A stretch of 64,000 nt of DNA from Welwitschia mirabilis (taxonomy: Eukaryota > Gnetophyta > Gnetopsida > Welwitschiales): the NCBI GenBank assembly GCA_051453625.1, contig JBOZIK010000001.1, forward strand, positions 116,529,755-116,593,754, in the 5' to 3' direction. The translations under genes were made by a program, and so were the position numbers. The notes under the pieces were generated by a model. That model was not told the origin of the DNA. It ran no database searches and saw only the letters and a list, made by a program, of their open reading frames with translations. How positions within the stretch are numbered: the first letter of the stretch is position 1; each line of letters begins with the position of its first letter. Below are positions 25,981-36,455 of this stretch, one piece after another.

Positions 25981-26953
25981 TCTTATAAGAAAGTGAGTTA
26001 TGAGTTACAAGTCTATAGACATTTCCAAAAAACTCAAAAAATGGCTAAAAGAGCTCAAAAACAAAGAAATGCACAAAATTGTGTATGTGTGAAAATAGAG
26101 CTAAAAGCTAGATAATGCCTAGCTAAACTACATGCGTGCAAAACTAGACAATAGCTAAATAATGGATCAAAAAATGTGCATGTACATAACAAAGAGCTAA
26201 AAGTTGAATAATGTTTAAAAGTTTTGCATGCGCCTAGATTACAAAAAAGTCCTAGCTAAAAACAAGTGATTTTAATTTTTCTAACTAGTTAGAATCAAAC
26301 TTATGATCTCCAAGTTTATACAAAAAAGGCCTTCACTCCTACACTAAGTGCTGGTGCTTATTATGAAATCACCATAAGAAAACTTGAAAAAGATTATGGC
26401 TATAGCAGGTAGGTTTCCATTACAGTTGCCATCAGGAGCTACCATGGAAAGATCAACAGCAATGGAACCAGCTATACAGGTGAACTGTGAGTTCTGCAAA
26501 TAAGAAATGGATATGTGAGATTAGGCTGCAGTATGCAAGTGGAACTAAGAATCAAGAAGATGATTTACTATCCTTGTAGAAATCGTCATGGAGTGGAATT
26601 ATAGGAGCAAAGAGTGGGCGCATTATGCAGATAGAGAAAGGCAGTGGGTCAGGTAGCGGTAGGAGCTAACAAGTGGACCATGTGAATCAACGATGAGACA
26701 TGATCGGTAGTGAGACTATGGGACTAGGTAAAAGCTACGGAGATCAATCTCCCTATCTACAAAACAAAATACTAGCATAGGAAGATCGATGCATAGCATA
26801 GGAGTAGGCTTCGGGTGAGTGGCTACTAGTGGTGGTGGGAGGCATATGATAAATGTAAGGGCATGACAAGGTAATGAAAAACTGAGCATAAGTTGGAATG
26901 GATGACATAGATCACAGTGTGAGAGGTAAAGATGACGTGGTTACAGGCAGGTA

Positions 26954-27111
26954 AGTGGAAAATATAAGTGGGTGTTATCCCACATTGATAAAATAGAAGG
27001 CCTTGAGCATGCATATAAAGTTAGCAAGTTACTCCACCCATTTCCAATTGGTTTTGGGTTGGAACCTCACTTGGGTTTATATGTGCTCGACCCAATTATG
27101 AAATTCTATCA
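26954..27111 (+). repeat. TRIM 5' LTR
   Basis: Begins at agtggaaaatataag (first bases mutated from TG) and ends ...attctatCA directly before the PBS. It contains a catataaag TATA-like element about 60 bases in. Confidence 0.85.
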
Positions 27112-27123
27112 TGGTATCAGAGC
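27112..27123 (+). other. TRIM primer-binding site (tRNA-Met)
   Basis: TGGTATCAGAGC is the perfect complement of the 3' end of plant initiator tRNA-Met and follows the LTR end without spacer. Confidence 0.9.
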
Positions 27124-27231
27124 GGGCTGCTCTTGGGCCATTGCAATAATGATCGGCATTATCCCCATACCTCCTCGACACAATTAATTGTGTCCCATGT
27201 TTGGCTTAGTTAGCCCACATGTGAGGGGGCG

Positions 27232-27389
27232 TGTGGAAAATATAAGTGAGTGTTGTTCCACATTGATAAAATAGAAGGCCTTGAGCATGCATATAAAGCT
27301 AGTAAGTTACTCCACCCATTGCCAATTGGTTTTGGGTTAAAACCTCACTTGGGTTTATATGTGCTCAGCCCAATTATGAGATTCTAATA
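27232..27389 (+). repeat. TRIM 3' LTR
   Basis: Begins TGTGGAAAATATAAG right after the polypurine tract and aligns base for base with the 5' LTR. The last bases are degraded (attctaata against attctatca). Confidence 0.85.
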
Positions 27390-28108
27390 GAGGACATGGT
27401 TGCAACTACGTAGGGAACCCGACGTTAGTAGCAAAAAGTAGTAGAGAAGGTTGCATAGCAGTAGAAAAAACAACTTCCTCATGGAAATCGGAGGTAACAG
27501 ACAGGTTGTGAGTTGGAGGATAGCAACATGCCTGCAATGTTAGGAAGAGAAAATGTATTACTAGAAAAATATTTTGTTGGTTAATCATAGCAAACGAAGG
27601 CACATGATAAGGCCTTAGTGAGGAGCTATAGGGAAACATAGATCAAGCAGGTGATGGATCAGAACCTTCCACACCCAATGAAGAAGAGGCAAAAGAAAAA
27701 AAATTATTTCCTTTTTAAAAAAAGGTTTTCTTAAAAAATGTGTTATATTTGGTTTTTTTAAAAATAAATATTAAAGAAACCCTTTAAAAAATTATTTCCT
27801 TAAGAGGGGAAAAAGGGGAAAGCCCCTTAAAAAATTATAAATTAACCAAAAAAAAACCTCTCTTAAAAGGTATTTTTACCCTTTAAAGAGGGGGAAACGT
27901 CTCCTTAACAAAAAATTTTGTATTTTTTGAAAAATACTTAAAAAAGATAGAAAAGAGGAGGAAAAATAAGGATACAAAAGAGAAAGAAAGGGTCAAAAAA
28001 GAATCATAAGAAGCCCTTGAAGAAGGCCCAAAAAGCTCCAAAAAGAGGCCACAAGAAGTTTTAAAGCTTAAGGATGGCCAAATAAAGCTCCACAAGATCT
28101 CCTCCTAA
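27390..28108 (-). other. Probable leader/gag start of a minus-strand copia element, decayed
   Basis: Downstream (minus) of the PBS at 28109-28120. It starts with T-rich untranslated leader and soon becomes simple A/G- and T-rich sequence (27690-27960). No Gag motif could be read. Small open frames here have low-complexity composition and are not called. Confidence 0.4.
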
Positions 28109-28120
28109 GCTCTAATACCA
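28109..28120 (-). other. Copia primer-binding site (tRNA-Met)
   Basis: On the minus strand TGGTATTAGAGC is one mismatch from the initiator tRNA-Met complement. It follows the LTR end ...CCTAACA after a 2-base spacer. This is typical of copia elements. Confidence 0.8.
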
Positions 28121-28122
28121 CT

Positions 28123-28371
28123 TGTTAGGAAACAATAGAGTAAGAACATGAGTAAGATTTTTCCAAAATGAAAATTTTATTTCTCCAAAAATATTCTCCA
28201 TCATTATTACATTGAAGAGCCGGCTTATAAAGGCAATAAAATCTTTAAGGTTTTCACATATCCCTAGGCAGAGGCCCATGATGTGCATACAAACCTTAAC
28301 AACAACAACGTAGACTATCTTTGTGATCTTAGAATCCCATACAAAGGTATTACCTTTCTTTAGATTATACA
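28123..28371 (-). repeat. Copia 5' LTR (about 249 bp)
   Basis: On the minus strand it runs from TGTATAATC (28371) to CCTAACA (28123) next to the PBS. It contains ttataagccgg as a TATA-like promoter element and, about 60 bases on, aataaaattttc as a possible poly-A signal. That is the usual order in an LTR. The right end is inferred from the TG...CA rule. A matching 3' LTR was not found at lower coordinates. Confidence 0.65.
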
Positions 28372-28479
28372 TTATTTTTTAAATACTAATGGTGATGAAA
28401 TTGAATCATTTTTAGAAGTTTCTAGATGTTTGGATATTAATACATGTTAAAAAGCCATGGTAGAAGAGATTGATTTAAT

Positions 28480-30570
28480 CCTTGCATAAAATATACATGG
28501 GATTTAGTGAAATTCTACTTGAAAACAAAATATTGAAGGATTAATAGAGGTATGTGATTAAGTGAGTGTGAGGTAGATGACTCTATGCACTACAAAGTAA
28601 GACTTGTAGTAAAAGATCATAGACAAGAAGTAGGTATTGATTTTAATTAGATTTATATACTTTTTATAAAACATAGTTCCATTATATTCTTTCTTTGGAT
28701 ATAAATTTGAATTTTGAGTTAGAATAACTTGATAGTAAGACTACACTTTTACACAGTGATTTGGAAGAAGATATGTACATGTACCAGCTTGAAGGTTTAA
28801 AGGATAAAACCAAAGTAAACTTGGTTTGAAAATTGAAGAAATTTTTGCATGGTCAAAAGTAAGTTTTTTGAGATAATTGTGTAAAGAATTTAATAGTTTT
28901 ATGTGCAAAAAATATTATACAAGATGTAGGTTTGATGATGATGTATATTTTGAAGGATCTATGAGTGGTGATTTTACCATTTTATCACTCTATGTTGATT
29001 ATATGTTAATTCCTAGTAATATAAAAAAGAAATCATGTGTTTGAAGGTTGATACGTCTAAACATTTTACTACAATAGATTATGGACTAGTTAAGAAAATA
29101 TTTGATATGCACATTATAGAAACAAGAATGAAGGTAAGATTTGATTGAGACAATCTAAATACATTCCTAAAGTTTTTGAATCTTTTAACATGACGAGTTA
29201 CAACCATGTTTATATATCATTATCCATATATTTTAATTTATTGTTAAGTAATTGTCTAATGAGTGATGAAGAGAGAAAAGATGAGGAATGTTATACTTTT
29301 GCATGAATAGCTTGATGTATGCAATGATTGTATTAGGCTTGGGGTTATTCATTTAGTGGAATTTATTTCTCATTACATGTGTAATGCAAATTGAAAGCAT
29401 TAACAAGAAGTAAAGTGGATTCCTCAATATTTGAAGGGAACACAAAATATATGCTTAANNNNNNNNNNNNNNNNNNNNNNNNNNNNNNNNNNNNNNNNNN
29501 NNNNNNNNNNNNNNNNNNNNNNNNNNNNNNNNNNNNNNNNNNNNNNNNNNNNNNNNNNNNNNNNNNNNNNNNNNNNNNNNNNNNNNNNNNNNNNNNNNNN
29601 NNNNNNNNNNNNNNNNNNNNNNNNNNNNNNNNNNNNNNNNNNNNNNNNNNNNNNNNNNNNNNNNNNNNNNNNNNNNNNNNNNNNNNNNNNNNNNNNNNNN
29701 NNNNNNNNNNNNNNNNNNNNNNNNNNNNNNNNNNNNNNNNNNNNNNNNNNNNNNNNNNNNNNNNNNNNNNNNNNNNNNNNNNNNNNNNNNNNNNNNNNNN
29801 NNNNNNNNNNNNNNNNNNNNNNNNNNNNNNNNNNNNNNNNNNNNNNNNNNNNNNNNNNNNNNNNNNNNNNNNNNNNNNNNNNNNNNNNNNNNNNNNNNNN
29901 NNNNNNNNNNNNNNNNNNNNNNNNNNNNNNNNNNNNNNNNNNNNNNNNNNNNNNNNNNNNNNNNNNNNNNNNNNNNNNNNNNNNNNNNNNNNNNNNNNNN
30001 NNNNNNNNNNNNNNNNNNNNNNNNNNNNNNNNNNNNNNNNNNNNNNNNNNNNNNNNNNNNNNNNNNNNNNNNNNNNNNNNNNNNNNNNNNNNNNNNNNNN
30101 NNNNNNNNNNNNNNNNNNNNNNNNNNNNNNNNNNNNNNNNNNNNNNNNNNNNNNNNNNNNNNNNNNNNNNNNNNNNNNNNNNNNNNNNNNNNNNNNNNNN
30201 NNNNNNNNNNNNNNNNNNNNNNNNNNNNNNNNNNNNNNNNNNNNNNNNNNNNNNNNNNAGGCTACACAATACTATTATTAGCAATAGTAAAGTATATGGC
30301 ATTGATAAGAGCGAAGGAAGAAATGATTTAGTTGTAGAAGTTGCTAGGACAATTTGAGTAATATTAAAACAAAATATTGTCCATTGTGATAATTAGAGTG
30401 CGATTCATACAACAAGTAACAAAACATTTTACTCTAAAGCCAAACACATCAAGATGAGGTATTACTTGATGTTACTGACCTTACAATGTGAGGACTTCTA
30501 AGTGGATAACATTCATACTCTAGTAAATGATGATAAAAGTGGTTTGAGCAAAAAAAACATTAGATGTGGA
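28480..30570 (+). pseudogene. Copia pol remnant (RT and RNase H), interrupted by a gap
   Basis: Plus-strand frames read copia motifs with many stops and frameshifts: an RT start like YKVRLVVKDHRQEVGIDFN (near 28590), SDLEEDMYMYQLEGLKD (near 28760), a YVDD-box relic SLYVDYMLIP (near 28990), then after the gap the RNase H end AIHTTSNKTFYSKAKHIKMRY (split by mutation) with IHTLVNDDKSG (30350-30545). The order fits RT, connection, RNase H of Ty1/copia Pol, which makes element cDNA. The catalytic YVDD reads YVDY, so it is dead. The gap 29459-30258 hides the connection domain. Direction is opposite to the LTR/PBS at 28.1-28.4 kb, so this is a different element. Confidence 0.8.
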
Positions 30571-30659
30571 AAAGGCATTCGAGAATGGAGGAGACATAGT
30601 CTAAAGGAATTGTAGAATAATGCATGTCATTGAGCTATTCTTGAAGGCTACATGATTTA

Positions 30660-31330
30660 TCCTCAACTAGAGATTGTTATATGTAAAGTCAAACCATATT
30701 ATGTGTATTTTTGGGTTGTTGTGAAAAGGTTATAAGAAGGAATATGTTCTTGTTAAATTTAAAAGAAAATCTCATTTTAAGCTAATATTTAAGAGTTAGT
30801 CAGAAGTTGAGTTTAGCTTAGCTATTATTAAAAATTTCTTATATATTTTTAGCCCATTTATTTTTTTCTTGTAAATCAAATCTCTTAATAATAATCATTG
30901 ACTAAAAATATTTTGATCTAATACTTGTAATTGATAGGCCTCTCTTAAAAGAGTAACCCATGTCATTTAGCAAAGAAAAAATGTGAAGCTTGTATGATAA
31001 ATGGGACTTCTTACATAAGGCTATATTTTCCTTGCATGTTGTAGCCTCCATTTTCTGGAAGAAGGAAATAAATCTCTATGTTGTTTTGTCATGGTTTATC
31101 GCTTCAAGGATTTTCAACCTATGATATTTTGGTATAGGTAAAATTGTGAAGCTTGTAGGGTAGATGTGTTAAGAGGACATTGTGTTTGCTTGTAAAAGGA
31201 GGGCTTCTTACAAAAGGTTGTATTTGCCTTGGACATCTAAATCCCTATTTTGTCAAAGGAAGTACATCTCCACATTGTTTTTTTGTGGTTTTTCATTTCT
31301 AAGATTTTCCACATTAGATCTCTCTCCCTG
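30660..31330 (+). repeat. Copia 3' LTR-like region with internal 170-bp duplication
   Basis: Follows the RNase H end, where the 3' LTR is expected. Two related segments, about 30970-31130 and 31140-31320, share gtgaagcttgta, cttcttaca(a/t)aagg, tatttgcctt/tattttcctt, ctcca(c)attgtt and a tttccac-like end. This type of sequence is common near the 3' side of plant copia LTRs. Exact LTR ends were not determined. Confidence 0.5.
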
Positions 31331-33850
31331 CTTCTTTGTTTTTTCACTCTTTACTTTTTACACTTTTAGCATTACATTTTGTATTGCTACCAAGATATTT
31401 TCATTAAAACCTCTAATATTAGTAATAAGAATATCATTAAATCTTTTTTAATCTCTCTCACACGTTGCTTTCTAATTTTTTACACTTTCATTAGTACATT
31501 TTATATTGCCACTATGATATTTTTGAAGGACCTTAAACCATTAATAGAAGAGAGAACTACAAGATTGTGCAACATTGACTTGATTTTTTAACCTACACAA
31601 TGAGGAAGACCAAAATCTCTCAAGACTATTTCTATATAGCTCCAATCAATGTGAAGTTACAAAAATCAATAGAATCTTATGGCTGACATTGAGCTAAATG
31701 GTTAATTCTTAAACTAAAATAACTTGATTGAGAACATGCCTTCCAGAGACAAAATCAACCTATTGTAGAACACCCAATTTATGACAAATTCTTTCTATGT
31801 GCAGGCTCAGAAATCCCCACAAAATTTATAAACAATCATATAAATTGATTGGCTAAAAAACTTTAATGTTTAAAGGATTGACCATCTTTAGAAGTAAAGG
31901 TATCTAAGTTATCAGTACATTCACAAACCATATCTAGGATAGCTTGAGAGACAAAATTCAAAAAGACTTTGAAAAAAATCTACTACGGACCCATAAGCTC
32001 TCGGCGGTTTATTTTTGGCCTAAAATAATGTTGATCTTTTTTAGGCTTTTAGACTCTTTTTATTCATTTGATGAGTCTAGATGCAATCTAATATCATTTG
32101 TCATGCTAGTTAATTGTTTGATTTTATGCTTAATTGTGATTAATAGTTCAAGTTCCTACAACAATATTTACAACCATGCAAATTACTTTGAACACTAATT
32201 GGAGTTTCCATTAACATCATATAATGAAGTTCAAAGAAAATGATGCCTCAAAGGTATGTAAATGAAGATATTCCAAGTTGGCATTATTTAAGATGATGAA
32301 AAAAGGAATTACAAAAGAGAGTGTGAAGTCATGAAGTGCCTAAAATATGTATGTTGATATCAAATATTTAAGAGAAGGCAATAAAACTATATATATTGAC
32401 TAGAGACAATGTGGTGCTAATTAATAAGCTAGGAAAGAGGAGAAAACATAAGTTATAGTCTTTTTCTGTCTCTCTTTTTTTGATATAATAGAATCAAAGA
32501 GATTGAATATCCATAAAACAAATATAGAATACACGGAATGCAATGTTACTAAGGGGAAAAAATGAAATATAGGCAATGTCACACTACTTAGGAAGATAGA
32601 GGGTGTGTGTCTTTTCTAATTAAAATGAAGCACTTACTTTAACATAGGGAAGTCATTTTTTAGAACTTAGAAAAAAATGTATATGAAAATTTAGAACCAA
32701 GGGAATAAAGTAGAGAATTTTACAATGTTAGATAGACTATACTATTTGGGTTGCAAGAAGAGGAGTGTCTAGACTATAATAAGAGGGAAAAATGAAAAAT
32801 ACATGTGAAAGAATGCATATGCATAGTGGAATGTGGTATCAAAGGGACAACATAGAGAAAGACTTGTTAAAGGTAGAGAATATTTAACTGAATTATTAAA
32901 ATGGAAAAGAATATAGAAAAATGGCAATAATGAGGTTAGAATACTCTACAAGGCAACAAGTATTAAGATGGTTTCCTTGGAAGACAACATTTGCACAAGT
33001 CCTTTCCATTAGGGCGTATAGTTGTTTGGTATGAATAGAAAAAGGGACCTCTCATCCAGTGGTCCAACACCCACCATCTCTAAGTGATTGACAACCTTAC
33101 AAACCTTACAAAGTAGAGTAGTCCAACTTTATAGAGAAAGATAAAAGATTTGTTTTTAAAATAGTTAATTCTCCATTGCAAATTACCCAAATTTAATGGA
33201 CACCAATTCTCAAATTTTCAAAAAATTTCATCATTTAAAGCATGTGAAAATCCAATATCAATTATGTGAAAACTAAGTGTCTTAAGAACCAAAAACCTTC
33301 TCTTAGGAAAATGTTTTAGTGAATGTCATGGCCATTTTGATTTGGAGTATTAGTCAAATCGAAGGGCCACTTATCTAGTGTTATTGTTTGAATTTTGAAC
33401 ATTAAGAACATTTATCAGTATTTCTAAATGTCAAGATCTGAAAACCAATTGAGAATAAGGCTTCTAAGTAAGAAGAATATGCCCACAAAGGATGCTTTAC
33501 AAGGTTGTTTGTTGATCCCTTTCTTGATCGCAACAAGTTCAAAATGAAGATTATATTCTTCACTTATGAAAACCATTATGGTTACTTCATATTAACATAC
33601 ATTCATGAAAAACACTTACATTTTAGCCATTTTTATGTGGATTTGGGAAAAGTTAATTCATGGGAAACCATCTTGCACTTGCGAGTGTCTAAGGTTGGTT
33701 TGTCTAGATAAAAACCCATGGGTGCCCCTTCTGGCCAAGGAGATGGCCATTCATACCCAAGATGTTCTTTAAGCTCATGTCAATTGTGTTTGGAATACAC
33801 AGTAGAGCTACAAGCCAACCCACACAATATAAAACTCAAGATATGCTTAG
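31331..33850. other. AT-rich DNA, nothing recognised
   Basis: Several open frames of 60-90 codons occur but have phenylalanine/leucine-rich or random composition and match no family I know. No transposon ends or RNA genes were seen. The last few hundred bases may be the 3' flank of the gene copy at 34.1 kb. Confidence 0.45.
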
Positions 33851-34120
33851 ACGCTCAATTGTAGGTTTTTTTAACCAAAGAAATATACTTTACAATGTGG
33901 CAGCATTCAAGTCTTACCGTTACTAGGATAGATATAAATGCCCAAAAGGCATCCAAACTAACCCAACAGAGCAAACAAATGTGAAATTGCCAAACAAGTT
34001 TATTGTGAAAATGGTAGAGCTTTACAAAATTATCATAAGATGAGATGCATTCATTTGCATTACAAAGTGGATGCCATTTACATTCTGGTTTAAAGCCACG
34101 AACAAACAACTCAGAATTTT

Positions 34121-35345
34121 TCAAGATGGCTTATTGTGTTTGAAATGTTGCATGATGCCAAATTTCTTGATAGCCTTAGAAATTTTCTTCATGCTCGGAC
34201 GTTTCCAATGCATCTTTCTTGCAGGGAACTTGAATGCATCAAGGCAACACAGCCTCGACACCTCCGCTTCAGAATCATTGAATTCACTCATAACACTGTC
34301 AAGATCAGAAGTAGTACTGTCTCTGCTGGCTGTTTGAACGTCCTGTGTAGATGCATCATGATACTTCTCCCACAGATGATCCATTTCCTCTGTTTCCAAA
34401 AGCATTATTGGTGACAAAAACTGAGGTTTCTTTACAAACGTAAGTGATTCTGATGGAAAGCTTTTAAGTCTACCTGTTATCATTGGTCTCCCCTGCAATC
34501 TCTGATCTTGCCTACCGCTAAATGAATCACAATACCCGGTTCCGAATCCATATTCGTCCTTTAGATTCTCAGACGAAAAGCTTTTGCAGTTTCTTAAGCC
34601 AAAAGGCCCGAAATCTTTTTGCAAACTCTCTATCTTGAACTGCTTGCTTTCCACATTGAATTCTGTACCTCCTCCTGCTTTGTCTGGAATACCCAATGCA
34701 AAATTCTTTTCTATTGCCTGAGGTTTGATGTTCGTTGCAAAACATCATTCCCCTTTTTGTTCTTTAAACATTGATTTGGACTAGAGCAGTCTTGAATGGG
34801 TTGACTCTCCCCAAATTCATTGAAGGAGTCTACTGCTTCAGATTTCAGGATCAGTTCTTCATCTTCCTGGCTGAAAAGGGCATAAAGCTTACCTTGTTTA
34901 AGAGAATCGTCTGAAACCCTAAGACAATGATTACGAAAACTCTCTGTCTTTAGAATTTCAGCAGATGCTTCACTGTTTATGGATCCAGGCCCTGAATCTT
35001 CCAAGTTCCTTCCCTCAGTCTCAATCTCATCTTCTGCTTTTGAAATTCTCTTTTCAACTTCAGAACTCACTTCGTCAATGTCTGTCCTTATAGGAACTGG
35101 CGGTTCATCCTTCGTAGGAGAGAATATCAAGCCTTCTTCTTCCTCATCAATAATGTAGGTGTCCTGAGGACTGAAGTCTAAAGAGGAAGACGTTACTGAA
35201 ACCGTGGAAGCAACTAGGGTTGTGGAATTGCTCGATACACATTCTTTATCCTTAAAACTAAAATCTTGAACTTCTATTGAATTGTCACTCAGCACTGTAG
35301 TGCTTGGGGAGTTTGCTTCTGCGTTTCCTGCAATTCCACCAATAA
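34121..35345 (-). pseudogene. Paralogue 1 of a plant membrane-anchored protein of unknown function (3' part, frameshifted)
   Basis: About 400 codons read from 35345 to 34121. The first 210 match paralogue 2 (37364-37750) at about 93% of bases. They are acidic and Ser-rich (SFKDKECVSS, DTYIIDEEEEGLIFSP, EEPPVPIRTDID-like). The frame ends at a TAG at 34711 and resumes one base off as AIEKNFALGIPDKAGG (from about 34725), so there is a single-base frameshift. The C-terminal part contains DHLWEKYHD, a cluster DLDSVMSEFNDSEAE, then CCLDAFKF and KRPSMKKISKAIKKFG, a basic C-terminus ending at the TGA before 34121. This ending recalls a family of plant proteins of unknown function (...CCLQALKFS-GKM...RP-L-KISKA). 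The 5' part with membrane segments is missing: at about 35345 the sequence switches to a U-box ligase fragment. Confidence 0.8.
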
Positions 35346-35348
35346 AGT

Positions 35349-35700
35349 TGCAGCATCTGCCCAACTAAGCAATCCAATGATTTGTTCCATTTGCAAAGCC
35401 TCTGCTTGGTTTTTACTGAGTTTGGTCTCTTCCATGTCCTTTTTAAACTCATCAAATTCTTATTTCAATGTTGAAGTATCATCAGGAATTCCCACCACTT
35501 TTGCTAACTGCAACAGCAAATTGTTTGCATTCAATTTTGTTAATAATTTTCTCTTCTAATACTGCTGCTTTGAAAATTGCATTCTCCATATTGTGACAAA
35601 ACTCATTAGTGTTTTGTTCAATATCAAGTGAAACGTCTAGTATTGCAAAAGGAAGCAGGCTGAGAGCATATCCATGGCATTTTAGGTTTTTCATCATGGA
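35349..35700 (-). pseudogene. U-box/ARM E3 ubiquitin ligase fragment (PUB42-44-like N-terminal region)
   Basis: The minus strand reads GYALSLLPFAILDVSLDIE, HNMENAIFKAAVLEEKI and KQFAVAVSK. After a one-base frameshift near 35510 it continues VVGIPDDTSTLK, a TAA stop, EFDEFKKDME, then NQAEALQMEQIIGLLSWADAA. This order is that of the N-terminal helical region that precedes the U-box in plant PUB proteins of the PUB42/43/44 type, which attach ubiquitin to target proteins. The U-box itself would follow but is absent: the sequence joins the unknown-function gene at the shared hexamer CTGCAA. One frameshift plus one stop make it non-functional. The family is named from remembered homologues, not from a search. 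Confidence 0.65.
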
Positions 35701-36008
35701 ATTTTAGAAGTCAATTTCGCTTCTCTTTCTCAAGATATTTCTGGTGCACTGAGAAATGAGTGGAATTTAGAAATATCTATAGAAGAAGACAACCAAAGTG
35801 TGTAAAATGATTCCATTATAATAAGATCCTCCCTAAATGAGATCTTAACAATGGATAGTGGATCGCTGTGGGACGCTATTTTAAGGTAAAGGTGGCATTC
35901 ACATGAAGTAATATTTTGAATATCAGTAAATGGAAGGTTAATTAGTAATATTAGAACAACTTTATAATTGAGAANNNNNNNNNNNNNNNNNNNNNNNNNN
36001 NNNNNNNN

Positions 36009-36443
36009 CCATGCTAGCCTTGTGACTTCTGCATCCATGGAGTGCAATGCTTGTAATTTATTATTAAGTTCAACCCATTTGTACAAGTTCCAATAGCCAG
36101 TCTCTCTATCTGTGATAAAGAAAAGCTCCCTTTGAGGTGACCACTTTGGTTCAGTTGGTGGTTCTATCATATTTGGATCATTGCCAGAAACACAGACACC
36201 CCTTTCAATATTCCCCTCAGCAGACAGATATCTAATCTGAAGTTGTACCCTCTCCCAAGACATATGTGGATGCTTCCATTCAATCTGTGTAAGCTTTCCT
36301 CCCTCTAGATCCAGATGTGGAAATGAATAGAAATGGCTTCCATCAATCAATACAATTAGTTCTTCCATAATTTTTGCTTCTAGCTTAATAGAAATAATTG
36401 TTGCTTTGGGGTTTGTCTCACTTTCCTAGTGATCTTCTTGTAA
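36009..36443 (-). pseudogene. S9 prolyl-oligopeptidase-like hydrolase fragment (N-terminal beta-propeller part)
   Basis: The minus strand reads QEDH, a TAG stop (36426-36428), ESETNPKATIISIKLE, then LIDGSHFYSFPHLD, EWKHPHMSWERVQL, GVCVSGNDP, PTEPKWSPQRELFFITDRE, GYWNLYKW and SMDAEVTRLAW, where a 34-N gap begins. This is very close to the beta-propeller region of plant S9-family alpha/beta hydrolases annotated as dipeptidyl or acylaminoacyl peptidase-like (Arabidopsis At5g36210 type). These are serine peptidases with a C-terminal catalytic domain. Only about 140 of some 700 residues are here and the catalytic Ser-Asp-His part is absent. The TAG stands where homologues have Arg, so this is a broken fragment. 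After the gap the frame is not homologous, so an intron or breakpoint follows. Confidence 0.8.
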
Positions 36444-36455
36444 CTCCATGTACAC

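Larger units (their letters stand above)
25641..26953. other. Non-coding DNA with two ggatcttgct hairpin motifs
   Basis: AT-rich to about 26.3 kb, with lysine-codon-like tracts and two hairpin-forming motif copies (25787-25829, 25944-25980). From 26.4 kb it is richer in G and purines with no open frame of note. A comparable GC-richer stretch follows the sister repeat at 61.44 kb, so this may belong to the same element. No gene was recognised. Confidence 0.4.
26954..27389 (+). mobile_element. TRIM: miniature LTR retrotransposon, complete
   Basis: Two direct repeats of about 158 bp (26954-27111 and 27232-27389) are roughly 94-95% identical. They flank only 120 bp, which starts with a perfect PBS for initiator tRNA-Met, TGGTATCAGAGC (27112-27123), and ends with a purine-rich tract gtgagggggcg (27221-27231). 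The LTRs contain ccaattggttttgggtt and aacctcacttgggttt, like many plant TRIMs. It has no coding capacity and must have been moved by another element's proteins. The 3' LTR starts with TG and the 5' LTR ends with CA; the outermost bases have mutated. I could not find a clean 5-bp target duplication. It is not the 5S-carrying Cassandra type, as no 5S promoter boxes were seen. Confidence 0.9.

Noticed and set aside
26954-27389. TRIM of the Cassandra type (LTR with 5S rRNA promoter)
   Set aside because: The LTR lacks 5S-like internal promoter boxes. Only the general TRIM architecture is supported.
31182-31591. Two overlapping plus-strand frames (89 and 70 codons)
   Set aside because: Phe/Cys/Leu-rich translation of T-rich LTR sequence, not a protein family.
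33855-34124. 89-codon minus-strand frame directly after paralogue 1
   Set aside because: It follows the stop codon of the gene copy and has no homology, so it is probably 3' flank or UTR.
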